64,000 nt of DNA from Rhizoctonia solani (lineage: Eukaryota; Basidiomycota; Agaricomycetes; Cantharellales; Ceratobasidiaceae), in assembly GCF_016906535.1 (NCBI RefSeq), contig NC_057378.1, forward strand, positions 1,798,001 to 1,862,000, read 5' to 3'. Numbering within the stretch: position 1 is the stretch's first letter; each line of letters begins with the position of its first letter. The translations under genes and the position numbers were made by a program. Shown here piece by piece: positions 33,893-44,689 of the stretch. Under the pieces are notes generated by a model. The model was not told where the DNA came from, did no database searches, and saw only the letters and a program-made list of their open reading frames with translations.

Positions 33893-34479
33893 TGTTGTAC
33901 ACCACTGTAAGGTGGGTACATGCTGGTGAAGGCGGGCGCTTGTGGCCGTAACTACTATACTAGCTGATGTAATCTAACTGACTAAGGCTAACTACTATCT
34001 ACTGAGTTGCTTAAGGCGGTAACTAACTAGCTACTGTTGATGCAAAGGGGCCCAAGGCCTGGAGGTGTGTTAAGTGAAATAAAGGGGTGAGTACTTCTGA
34101 GGGATGGGGGCTGGCTACTTAGCTGGCTGGCTACCTTCTCTAATGGGTAAGAGACAAGGTAAAATCAACTTGGGGTCTCCAAGCAATTTTCCCTGCTGTA
34201 TATATAGAAGAGAGCACACTATCTACATGGTCTGTGCACGTGAGAAAAGAAGTACATGTGTGAAATGAGAAGCGTGCTGCAGGCTGCGCAGAAGCGTGGA
34301 TTTCTCCTAAGCGCCCTTGGCACGGCATCTTGGCGCGGCATCTTGGCATAATAAGCGCCGAGATCACGTGATTGAAAAACGTAAGATAACAAGTCCGTAA
34401 AAAATAGTAAAAATAACAGAAAAATTGTCCAAATCCGGTGGTATAGACATCAGCAAAAAGGGGGTTTCTACATATATTG

Positions 34480-34660
34480 TTGCACATACATATAGCTAGA
34501 TATTTGTACATAGATGCTTGTAATCTATGCTAGGCTACTTATATTATGGGACGCTACGTAGATCTATGTATACCCGGCCAACAATGTATGTTGCCGCGCG
34601 CTACATAGATCTACATAGATCTACGTATACTGGTAGGGTCCAAAATCCAATACCAAGATA
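34480..34660. repeat. Left subterminal repeats of the Plavaka element
   Basis: Repeated short motifs: ACATAGATCTACATAGATCT near 34609, CTACGTAGATCTATGTA near 34552, ACATAGATGC near 34510. Similar motifs occur at 43315-43520 near the other end. Probably transposase or accessory-protein binding sites, by analogy with CACTA elements. Confidence 0.5.
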
Positions 34661-34968
34661 ATAATAATAATTGTTGAGCTTTTTTACTCCTTCAAATTGC
34701 TTGGCATTCAATCTTCACAAGCTTTAATGTTACCCCATTGTGTAACCTCTTCATAAGGTATAAGTGCACCCTAGAATACATGTGAGAAATACGTTGGCAT
34801 AGAGCAGCTAGAATATCAATGAATGCATGACAAACAAGGAGTTATTTGGAGAATACAATCATAGAGTCCTTCAATAATTATATAGCTGTGGGCAATGGTC
34901 AGGAGAGACAATATGAGATTTGTTAAACCCAAACATACCAGAACAAAATTTTCACATAATTTGAGCGT

Positions 34969-37900
34969 TCAAGGGAGCGTAGCTGAGGTGCTCCAGTGCT
35001 CGAATAGATTGAAGTGATAATAGCTACTAAATTGGTTCAGAAGAAACAAGCAACATATGTCAAAAACATTGGTATTGAGTCGAACTGGGGTTTCTTCATC
35101 AATCGTTTCAAACCGTGGCCCCAGGTGGCACGCAAGTCAAATGCTTGATAGCGGTACCACAGCTGTTCTTGGCCTTTGAGCCTGGTCGACGGAGCGTGTT
35201 GTGGTATAAGTTTCAAAATATTTGATTGGTGAGGGGCCAAATGGGCTGAACCACTCAACATATACCAAGCAATGTGGGCATAAATCTTTGAGCTGGGCCG
35301 GGAGTTCAAAAATGACGCAAATTCGGGCAGGCCGATAACCTACAATCCAATTAATATTGTATTAGTATTGTGAATAATATTGCGGAGATAACAATAATAT
35401 TACTCACAATGAATACCTATCTTGTTAGGGTAGGCAAGTATAAGCACGGTATCAAACTGACCAGCGCGTTGAACCCAATCAATAAGGTCAACCTTGGCTG
35501 GTCGTGCACGGATGTGTTCAACATGAGGTGGTTCAAGCGGTTTGAAGGGGAGGGGTAGGTGAAATAGTTGAGCAACCTTCCAAATACGCAGCTTGGTACC
35601 GGGTTGGAGTGTCAGTGTGGGGAGATTGGGACGAAGTTGCTTGAGATACATAGAGATGTCAATGACAAGGTTTCTTGCCGAGTGAGAAACAAGTAGGTAT
35701 TCCACAGTGACAGGCTGACCACCACGTTTGGCAGTCACAATTTTGGGGTTTGGGTAATGGGTTTTGGTTCCCTGCCAATAGGCCATAACCTCATTAGCCA
35801 AACCTTGACTGGGCGCACCATCCATATGAACTTGCAAGCCCTGTTCAAGATCTACCACCCGTTCAACCATACACCCCGCCTCAAGATTGTCATCATCTAA
35901 GCTTGCATCTGAGTCGGAGTCAGAGTCAGAGTCCAAAGCAACCTCTTGAGGGTAATCTTTAGTTGCAAACTCATCCATGCCGGTTCCGTCCATATGGTAA
36001 AATAAGCCGGTTTCTTTGTCAAAAAGTTCAAACTCCTTCCAGCTATCTCTCCAATTGTCCCCATTGTCTTCGCCCTCCGGTCTGGATTTGAAGTCCAGGT
36101 ACGCCCGATGCAGTGCCAACGCGTCCATACGCTGAATATATTCCTTCATTTGCTCTGTTTTGGTATCGTCATTTTTGTTGGAAGCCTTGTAGCCGGCCTT
36201 GGTTAAGTTGATGTGCAGTCTCTCGGGGGCCTCTGTATTGTACCCGTTGGGGGCACCAAGCAAGCGGATTGAATGCGTGTAATGCTGGAGTGAATGAAAC
36301 TTAGGTATATTATGGAACCCCTTTGGCGTTTTCAGCGATGATTTGAAAGCCGACTTTTCATTATGAAAAACAGCCAGCTGTCTATCCATTTTGCATATCT
36401 CGGCATTGGTCAGAGTAGACAAGTGCGCAAGGTACATGAACTTGAGGAGTGCGTGAGTCGCTTGAATAGCCTTTGGGCCCGCACCAGCCGTAGCCGGTAA
36501 AAAGACTTTCATCATTTCCTTTGCTTCTTGGCCAGTAGATCGTGAGAGTTTGCTGATACCGCACTTAAAATGTCGGATCCCAAAGTGCCAAGGCATTAAG
36601 ACATATTGTTTATCAATTTCCTTGTCGCCGATAAGCTTGGGGACCATGTACTTTGCTAAGTGGTCTTTAAATACACCTTTGTGGCATTGATGAAGTAAGT
36701 CCGGCATATGCATTGTAGCAATATTGATATGGGTATGTTGATTCCACCATGGCCACATGTTGTGTAGCCCCCAATCTTCAAAGTTCGGAGACCCTTCCTT
36801 GCAATGTTTGATAATTGCATTCAAGGTGGGGATTTTTTTGCAAAGGGGTATGTTTGGGTTGAGATCACCACGTACGTGCGGTTCAACAATGCACACAGGA
36901 CAGCCCAAGCCGCGGGTACATGCATTCTTGCACTGCTCTGGGAAATCGGCAATAGTGGCAGAGAGGGTTGGGTACATGCGGCGAACACCGCCATCGGCAC
37001 AGACAACATCCATCCCGGTTCGTTCAGCTTTGGTGAGTGGTTGCAAGAGATCTTGAAGACAGTCATTGAATAGCTTGTCTTGCATTTGTTGCGCCACCTT
37101 AGGGTTTGGCTCGCAATCCAGATTGGGAATTGGGAGATAACCAACCAAGACCATTGCGCAATGTGAGTGCGTTTGTCAAATATGTTTTGGTAGGTTGGCG
37201 ATGGTAAAATAGACTGGATGGGCCTTCTTGCTACCACAAAAACCAGTCAACGGGGTCTGGTCGGTCGCAATCACATATTGCCCAACGGTTGCAAAACGAT
37301 CCTTGATCTTTAGCTGGAGAATGGTAAGCATATTATGAGCCCAAAGTACATTTGACAAACCTGGATATTCCACCATTGTTCTGCCGACCATGCCTCTCCG
37401 TATTGCCGGTTTGTCTTATCACGCTTCATGTAGTGTCGTTCTGGCCGGAAGTGGTACTCGTCTTTTAGAGCCAGGATCCCAAAGAGGTCCCAAAAGACGT
37501 CGGCCGTATTTCGGCACCAAAAGATCACCTTTTCCACTCCCTTTGGCCCTTTCAGCTCGTAGTATTTTGGCTCCCACTTTGTGCAACGCGGGAGCTTGTC
37601 AACGTCCTTCATCATCAGATGATTTGATGACCATGGGGCTTGACCTTTCATCTATTGATAGTGAGCAGTGGTTCTATACGCAATTCATAATAGCTTACCT
37701 TCCTTAGGCGTAAAAAACGCTCTTGGTCTTTGACACTTAGCCCGGCTTCGAGGGCAAATTCAGCCATCTCGAAGTTATTGGGATCGGCCAGTTTGCCGAT
37801 ATCACCAGGTTCTCCCCAGACCCATTTCGCCATTTCCTCCCTTGTGGCTCTTCTAAATGAAGCTCCTACTGTCTCAACAGGGTAATATTCAACCCAAACG

Positions 37901-38338
37901 CGTAGGTCTTTGTCGTATCGGAGATCTGGTGGCGGTGCATCGTCTTTGAGACCGGGCTCCAAAATATTATAGTTGGAACCTTCGGGTCCAGGTAACCAAT
38001 TTGGTGGCGGCAAGTTATCTTGGTTGTCCAGCCCCCCTTGTAAATTACTGTCAATTGTAGTTGCGTCTTGAACCGGGATAACATCGTATTCCATTTCCAT
38101 TTTGGAGTACGCTAGGAAGGGTATATTAGCTTTGAATGATCATTACGCGGCGCCCAAAGCGTTGGCCGGGCTTACCTTGCAATCCATCATTCTTTCCTGA
38201 CTTACGCCCTAGTTGTGATATATATTTAATGCGCTGTTTCTTGCATGTTGGGTCATTCAACATATGTCGATTCCGTGCTTGGGCAGTGTTGAATGATGTG
38301 TTGCAATATTTACAGGTAATTGAATTAGGGTTGACCAT
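34969..38338 (-). pseudogene. Plavaka transposase gene with introns, two TGA stops
   Basis: ATG at 38336-38338. The N-terminus is a C2H2-like finger (ITCKYCNTSFNTAQARNRHMLNDPTC). Then come a linker (IPVQDATTID...), the upstream domain (KWEPKYYELKGPKGVEKVIFW), the DDE core with ATDQTPLTGFCGSKKAHPVY, GYLPIPNLDCE, CADGGVRRMYP and MPDLLHQCHKGVFKDHL, the GYNTEAPERLHINL helix, and the CYRPARI...LACHLGPRF end. Introns fit at about 38118-38185, 37652-37697, 37345-37391 and 35341-35407. Two in-frame TGA codons (37176-37178 and 35137-35139) stand where relatives have Arg, both explained by CGA decay. No other damage seen. The end is TGA 34969-34971. Confidence 0.82.
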
Positions 38339-38660
38339 GCGCACGCGCCTCTTGTGGGTGAAGACATGGATCACTTCTCTGTGAGTCAAACCGCAATGGA
38401 TATTCAGCGCAGCTCAACTCTTGAACTTGCAAAAGCACTTCGAACAATGAAAAGGCTTTTTTTGACAACTGCAAGGCATGAAAGAGGTTGAAGTGATGAC
38501 AGGTGGATAAGTCCCAAAAGAAAAGACCGTCCTTGGCGTGTTCTAGCTACGTGCCTGACTTGGTCCAAAGTAAAACAATAAAAGGAGGCCGCTCTGCTTG
38601 GCTGAGCCCCACCCAACTACCACCTTCCTACTAGTATTACCTGAGTTTAGCTACTTCAAC

Positions 38661-41600
38661 ATGACGGACTCCGAGTTGGAGGGGCCAACCGGGCCTAGGC
38701 AAAGTTCTTGTTTACAATCACCGACTAAGAAAATAGCCCAGTTTGGTATGTCTATATGCGTGCTCATTTCTGCCTGATCATGTTGACACATCTATTTTAC
38801 ACAGATGCTGAAATTGGGCAATCAAAAGGACGACGCAAAAACTTTGAACGCAAGCAAACAATCAACAGGAAGCAGGAGGCATATGCTGCTGGTCTTGCTG
38901 AAGCTGGTCGGCCACGTCTATCTAGCGTCCCCAAACAGTCCCTTTTGAGTCCCCCTCGAGCCCCGCCTACACCCAGCAATGGTAACAGGACAACGGCAAA
39001 GGGGAAAGGCAGAGAAGAACTCCCCCCGGCAATTGCCAAACGCGGACGCATAACAAGCCCCGAAGCGGAGGAATTTAGTTGGCTGTCTGATCCCAGGCCC
39101 AGACCCAAGTCAAGTACGCCAATCAACCTTCTTTTTGCTTAATCTGAGACACTAACACGTGACCTAAGGTGGCAATGTTATTCTGGACGGTGTCAACATT
39201 GAGGAATGGAACCGGCAACGTCTGCTCTTTTACCTTTCCCACCGCGACAACAAGGCCTTTAACCCAGATTCCAACTACTCAGACTTGAAGCGCGCCCTTG
39301 GTAACGACCTGGAATGGGCCTCAGATACCAACAAGATGGGTGTAAGGGACCAAAGACAAGATCAAGGTCCCAACATGGCCGACGGTGACAGCAATGTTGA
39401 AATAGACAAGTTTGATACCAAACCACCCCCCTGCAAACCAGTTCCCGTGAGTTCCTGTAGGATGATCCTTTACATTGGTGCTTATACTTTATAATTTTTA
39501 TAGGTTTGTGCCATCAGTCCGCCCCTTGCACCGGAGATCACGTTGACCAAGCCGTCTGTCAATTGCATTCGGAGTTCTCAGTCCGCTACAAACCTATTCT
39601 CGACCAAGCAACCGGCGGAACCCAAAAGTGGGTACAATGATGCAAACAAACAACACCAACCAGAACCACAGTCATCTTCAATGTCTACATAAGTACTCAA
39701 TGGAACTAATTTATATTGTATGAATGGAGTATTGACAAGATATCCAGTAGTATCGCTCCCGGGGCTGCATTTCAACCGCAGTTGGGTGCACGTGATTTGG
39801 GGCGGGCCCTGCCTCCAGCCCAAGGCTCCAATTTGCCGTCCCATTCCCACAGCATTAACTACACCAAAGAGCCTGGCAACCCCTTGCGGCCTTTTGAGCT
39901 CCCCCACCCCCCTTCCACTTTAGTCACAGATTGGCTCTCCCAGCCAGGTAATAGTCGTCCCGCCGGCCCATGGCAAGGACTTGAGCAGCGTGGGCCTGCC
40001 GAGGCTTCAAACCTTGGTCGACCTTTGGCTCCAACTTGCGCCTCCTCAGTGGCCCCAGCTCGTGCCTTTTCACAGGCTCCAGTATACGGCCGTGCTGCTT
40101 CTCAAGCTCCCGTTAATGATCGAGCACCCATCCAAGCGCAGCCTCGGGCTTTCAACGCTCAAGCTCCCCCACAAAATTTGCAACCACAAGACCCATCCTG
40201 TCCGCCTTCATCTTGTGGCCGTTCTTCAGAGGGCCAAGGCCATTACTGTGCCCCCTCTCAGGCTCCAACTTGGCCTAGATCCCTGTCTCCTATCCACCAC
40301 CACCGTGCGCGTTCAAGCTCAAGGGCCTCACTTCCTCCACGTGCTCCTTCTCGTGCTCCGGCTCCCACCCGTACCCGTACCCGAACCAACCAGCAACCAC
40401 AAGCTAGCGGCTGTGGTGATGATCTTGAGCGTGCTTTGCTTACCAGGGCTGAGCGCAAGCTCCTTTCCCGGGCTCTGGAGGCATCTAGAGCTGGTTGACC
40501 TTTCCAGGTCCCAGGTTCAACCACAAGTGCCCCTTTGGAACGTCGGGCATCCGCCAGTTCTAGGTCATCTGGTCGTCAAAACAGAACCAACGGAGATCTG
40601 TAAGTGTGTCAAGTGTTCGTAGTATGGATCGGAGACACACTGCGCGTGGTGAGCTCATTGCTGGCTATATGCGTTGCATTCCACTCAAATTAATATGGCG
40701 GTCACAGGAAGATCACATGAGGAAAATGAAATGGATGATGCAGCTGAAATTTTGGACACAGACGGACCAAGGGAAGTTGGGAATAAGGTAGGTAGTTATA
40801 GATACTGTACCTGCAACTCATGACCTACCTTACGTTTGACACAGCGTGGGCGTTTGAAGGACTTTTCCGGTACTGAATACAAAATATTGGTTTGGGCTGG
40901 TTGCGTTTACAAGGCCCTCATGCTTGTTTGCGGCATGTACAAGACGGATATCGATGTGCTTGACAAGCGCCGAGTCAAGGCTTGGGAAACGGCGTGCGGA
41001 AAGTTCAAGAAAAGCATTGACAATTATCCATTCAAACTCTCTCATATGCAAAATGTAGTGTATTTTGACTGTGCAAACGTGTACTGATCCGTTTTTCTTA
41101 GATGAATGACCGCCTTGTTAGTTGGCGTACCCACGTGGCAAATTATGTGCGGGACAAGGCGGCGGCCAAGTACTTTCCGAAGACCAATCCAATGACGTCT
41201 AATGAGCTCAAGGCTCACATTGAGTGGCTCAAAGCCGGAGGGTTACATACCAAGGTACAAACCGGTCCCTAGCAGTGATTCTTGCTGATATAGCGCATAT
41301 AGCCCGACTTGGCTCCTGGGGAAGGGTATTTTCAGCACCCACTAATTCAGACCTGCATGGAAGAAATGGTTTTCCAATTCAAGAAGGATATTGGTGTTCA
41401 GTTCCCCAATCTCTTTTGGCAGCCAAGTGCGGAATTAATCTGCTTTTTTTGTGCAATTGTTTGTATCTTAGTTGTTATCAATATTCTATTACTAATCATT
41501 TCCTTGTAGCTTCAGTTTGTGGTGGAAGAGCGGGAAATAGGCAAGACTGGCAAGGCGGATCTAGAGTTTGAAACACAACAAAAGGCGTACAACACGCACC

Positions 41601-42717
41601 TTACTAGCCACGGGGTCTGGCTTGAACGTGCGAGGCCACGTTGGGCGCTTATTCAAAAACAGTTGTTTCTGCGCGGACTATGAGTGTTGGCGTGTACTTT
41701 TCATAACGTATTGTATTATTGATAAACCTGATCTACAGTAAGTTCAGCGGTTCATCCAAATCTACTCTACCTGTGGAACCAAAGTCTGTGCTGCGGGCTG
41801 AGGATCTTCAACCAGACAATCCAGATCCAGCTGAGCTGGCGGCTTGGGAGGAGGAGATGGCGGAGCTAACATCAAAAAAACACAAGGACCCAGAAGGATG
41901 GGGCGGCCTTGACTATGATGAGGCCTCCGGACAGGACCAACTCAAGAACGCCAACAAACTCAAACAACCGCTGGTTCACGCTAACGAGGTTATGCGGTCT
42001 GCGTTTGACAATGGCATCCAGGAACAGGCGCATTATTGAGAAGACTTTGGTTCGCAAGGCAGTACTTCTTGCACCTACTGTGAAGATCACCCATATTGGC
42101 CGGATACCAACAACAGAGGTTACCGTCCTGACCAAAATGAGAAGTACGTACCTAACCAAGGGGTCGAAGTGGTGCTTATCATTCACATCCATCCGTAGTC
42201 TTTGCGGCCCAGTCCCTCTCAACAATTGCAAATGCATCCCAGCTCTGGATGGATATTGGCAGCGCCACAATAATAGTGACAACCGGCCCCGCTACAGCAA
42301 CAGGTATTACATCCATGTGCATCACAAGATTCATTCTAAAGTAGTTTCTCTTATTTTCACAGGCGTCAAGACTACAACCGTGAATTAAGCTTGGAGAATC
42401 ATGAGAGGAGGTATGTTAAACTGGGTTCCTTTTTCTTGGTGTTACTCACGGTTGACCTGCACAGCAATTACGGTACAGGTCATCGACCTAACAACGTATA
42501 TACCCGCACTAGACAAGATAGAGATGAGTACGCCCACTTCAACCAGATTGAGGACTGTCCACCCAACCTCTATTGGGACTTTGGCATCAAACCAACCAGC
42601 GGCAGCAACTATGGCGATGATCATGACGAGAATGGGGATGCTCGTGGCACCCCAAAGCGTATGATTGAAACCTCTTTTGGTGAGGACTATCCTGCTGAAT
42701 TCAATGGGGAGTACTAG
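38661..42717 (+). CDS. Second gene of the Plavaka element, DUF6532-like
   Basis: Multi-exon gene on the opposite strand to the transposase, start to start with it across 322 bp. First exons: 38661-38745, 38805-39113, 39169-39446, 39504-39631, all in phase with consensus GT/AG and a CTAAC branch site in intron 2; later boundaries are less certain. N-terminus: short basic part (SKGRRKNFERKQTINRKQ). Middle: long Pro/Ala/Gln/Arg/Ser-rich disordered part (39748-40497). C-terminal half: a helical domain (GRLKDFSGTEYKILVWAGCVYKALMLV...MNDRLVSWRTHVANYVRDKA...GEGYFQHPLIQTCMEEMVF) that I recall as the basidiomycete domain DUF6532, then an acidic tail to TAG 42715-42717. Function unknown. Its position inside the terminal repeats suggests a role in transposition or regulation. 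Confidence 0.6.
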
Positions 42718-43314
42718 TTGCACGCAAAGGGATTGTTCAGGTGCGTAAGAGCATTGTGTGAACTCTAATGATTCAACATTTGCTAATGGTGAGATAGGTT
42801 GGGTTTAAATCTGAGAATGCGTCACACGCCTTGTTGTATAGCTTGTTCTCTTTTATAATTTTGCTTTGTTTTCTAATCCCATTCCACTGCCATACAGCCT
42901 GCGTCAATCTGTATTGCTACTTATTATCATTCAATAGCTTGTAACATTTTTGTTATTGTTATTGACTCTTGAGTAATGTTCCAAGACGCTAATGTGATAT
43001 ATGTTGACAATCTAACTTCACATCTTACCATTGTAGAGGGACTGGGGCCTGTGTATTAGTGCAGACACCCAAGTGTCTAACTGGCACACAATCCCCAGTC
43101 AGTTGTGTGTGTATTGTGACTTACCTGCAGCTAGTTGAGAGGTCATAGCATTGTTGGTGGACAATTTGCAGTTGAAGTGTTATAAACACATAAGACTCTT
43201 CTGCAAGTAGTGAAGCTGAAGGGAATGTCTGAGAAGTTAGCTCTAACACGGCAAGGGACAACTACACGCTGTAATGTGAAGGGGTTGGGCTCCTTTGGCT
43301 CTGAGTACACATGC

Positions 43315-43539
43315 AATATACGTAGATATACGTAGATATAAGTATATGCTATATGGTTATATGTATCACGTGACTATGTATGTCTACATTGCACCGCCGC
43401 ATCTACATGGATATACATAGCGCTACATTGCTGCTACGTAAATAAACTAGAGAGTCTACGTATTGGGGGTAAGTATACAAGCAATAAATGGCTACATAGA
43501 TGCTACATAGTGATATGTAGAAAAGCTTTTTTTGCTGAT
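43315..43539. repeat. Right subterminal repeats and terminal inverted repeat of the Plavaka element
   Basis: Contains ATACGTAGATATACGTAGATAT (about 43318-43340), several CTACAT(A/G) units, TATCACGTGACTATG near 43364, and the end ATATGTAGAAAAGCTTTTTTTGCTGATG, the inverse of the left end. Confidence 0.55.
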
Positions 43540-43557
43540 GGATAAGGAGGTTGTAAC

Positions 43558-44086
43558 AGTATCCACAACCATTGTTGACCAACTCAGATTACCAAAAGTG
43601 AAACTCACAAAACCGCTGCAAGTACAGTTGGCAATGGCAGGGTTGCAAGGGACGCTACATTATGGTGTAAAAGCTAGAATAGAATACCAAGGAATTGATG
43701 AGTATTGAGATTTTGATGTGGGGAATTTAGACAACTAGGATTTGATATTGGGAACACCATTCCTGTTCCAACATAGCGCACAACTAAGTTTCAATCCATA
43801 CGGGGTATACATTGGGTCTACAAAATCTTTACCACTCAACAGGGAGCAAGTCATTCAGATTAATTCATTGTCCGCGGACATTGTTGGACTGCGGATGGCT
43901 GAACTGCGTGACATGCTCAGAGACAAAGCAGCAAATGTGTGCAAGCCAAAGGACAGTAATACACCCCTACCACCTTTCCAAGCAATAAACCATTGCATAC
44001 CATTGATAGACAAGCAGAAGACGTACCGTTTCAGACCCTTGAGATGCCTGGAGGCGCTGAAAGGACAATTTGAGTCTAAGGCAAGA
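43558..44086 (+). pseudogene. pol: Element B pol, protease and RT start (middle segment)
   Basis: Continues the protease begun at 33858: TTIVDQLRLPKVKLTKPLQ, a flap region, and ILGTPFLFQHSAQLSFNPYG (43742-43800), the C-terminal ALG-like motif of retropepsins. It then enters the pre-RT linker (PLIDKQKTYRFRPLRCLEAL) up to the A2 insertion. In-frame stops at about 43708 (TGA) and 43738 (TAG). The TSD CAAGA at 44082-44086 joins in phase to 51105: ESKAR then EYLGLG. Confidence 0.8.
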
Positions 44087-44678
44087 TGTCCTAGATGTCC
44101 GTTAGGGTGTTGAGGGGGATGGCGCTTGTGGCCGCGGTGTACAAAATGAGAAAGTTGCTTAAGGCAACAACAAGTCTAACTACGGTGACAAGCAGCTATC
44201 CTACAACAACAAGGCCGCTTAAGGCAGTGACAAGCTATCTAAGTACAATGCTGAACCCGCTTAAGGTGGTGTAGACTATCTAAGTGGCTAACTAAGTAAT
44301 TACTGGGCTGTAATGCCCTTGTACACTGAGTGGATGCAACAAGAGGTAATTGACCTGGGTGTTACCATGGTTGGTTGGCCTCCTTATATATTACAATGGT
44401 AGACTAATTACAAATACATGATATGCAATACTATAACTAATAAGAACCCCGCTCCGCAGTTGGCCTTACTCATGCATACGTGTCACTGACATGTCATGAT
44501 GACATCATAGGTGGAGGTGGCTATGTATGCTGAGGTAAGCGCAGGTGGGGACCTGGCTTGGCGCTTTAGCAGATGATATAAGTGCCAAGGTCACGTGATT
44601 GAAAATGTTGTCCGTTTAACTTTGTTTAAAATCGAGAAAATCGGAATAAATTCCGTGGTATTGAGTGTGTCTACAACA
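44087..44678 (-). repeat. 3' LTR of A2
   Basis: 592 bp, plus reading TGTCCTAGATG...CTACAACA. Polypurine tract (AGAGGGGGGGCAG on minus) just outside at about 44679-44692. CACGTGATT near 44593, TATATA near 44386. Confidence 0.9.
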
Positions 44679-44689
44679 CTGCCCCCCCT

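Larger units (their letters stand above)
34448..43539 (-). mobile_element. Plavaka-type DNA transposon with two genes
   Basis: Terminal inverted repeats of about 28 bp: CATCAGCAAAAA...TTTCTACATAT at 34448-34475 and its inverse at 43512-43539, about 24/28 identical. Only GA is duplicated at the ends (34446-34447 and 43540-43541). It holds a transposase gene on minus (34969-38338) and a second multi-exon gene on plus (38661-42717). Both ends carry clusters of ACATAGATCTAC/GTAGATATACGTAG-type motifs, like the subterminal repeats of CACTA elements. Age: younger than the LTR it sits in, but the transposase already has two CGA-to-TGA stops. Confidence 0.85.
33893..43557 (-). repeat. Solo LTR of family D carrying a Plavaka transposon
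   Basis: LTR ends TGTTGTACACC (33893) and GGTTGTAACA (43557), exact target duplicates GTATC (33888-33892 and 43558-43562). The native LTR is 33893-34447 plus 43540-43557, about 570 bp, similar to the copies at 25051 and 60613. A DNA transposon occupies 34448-43539, close to the LTR edge. Confidence 0.88.

Noticed and set aside
33893..43557. A 9.7-kb unit with TG...CA ends and a 5-bp duplication, first taken as a complete LTR retrotransposon
   Set aside because: There is only one LTR sequence, split near its end. The inside has inverted repeats and a Plavaka transposase, so it is a solo LTR hosting a DNA transposon.
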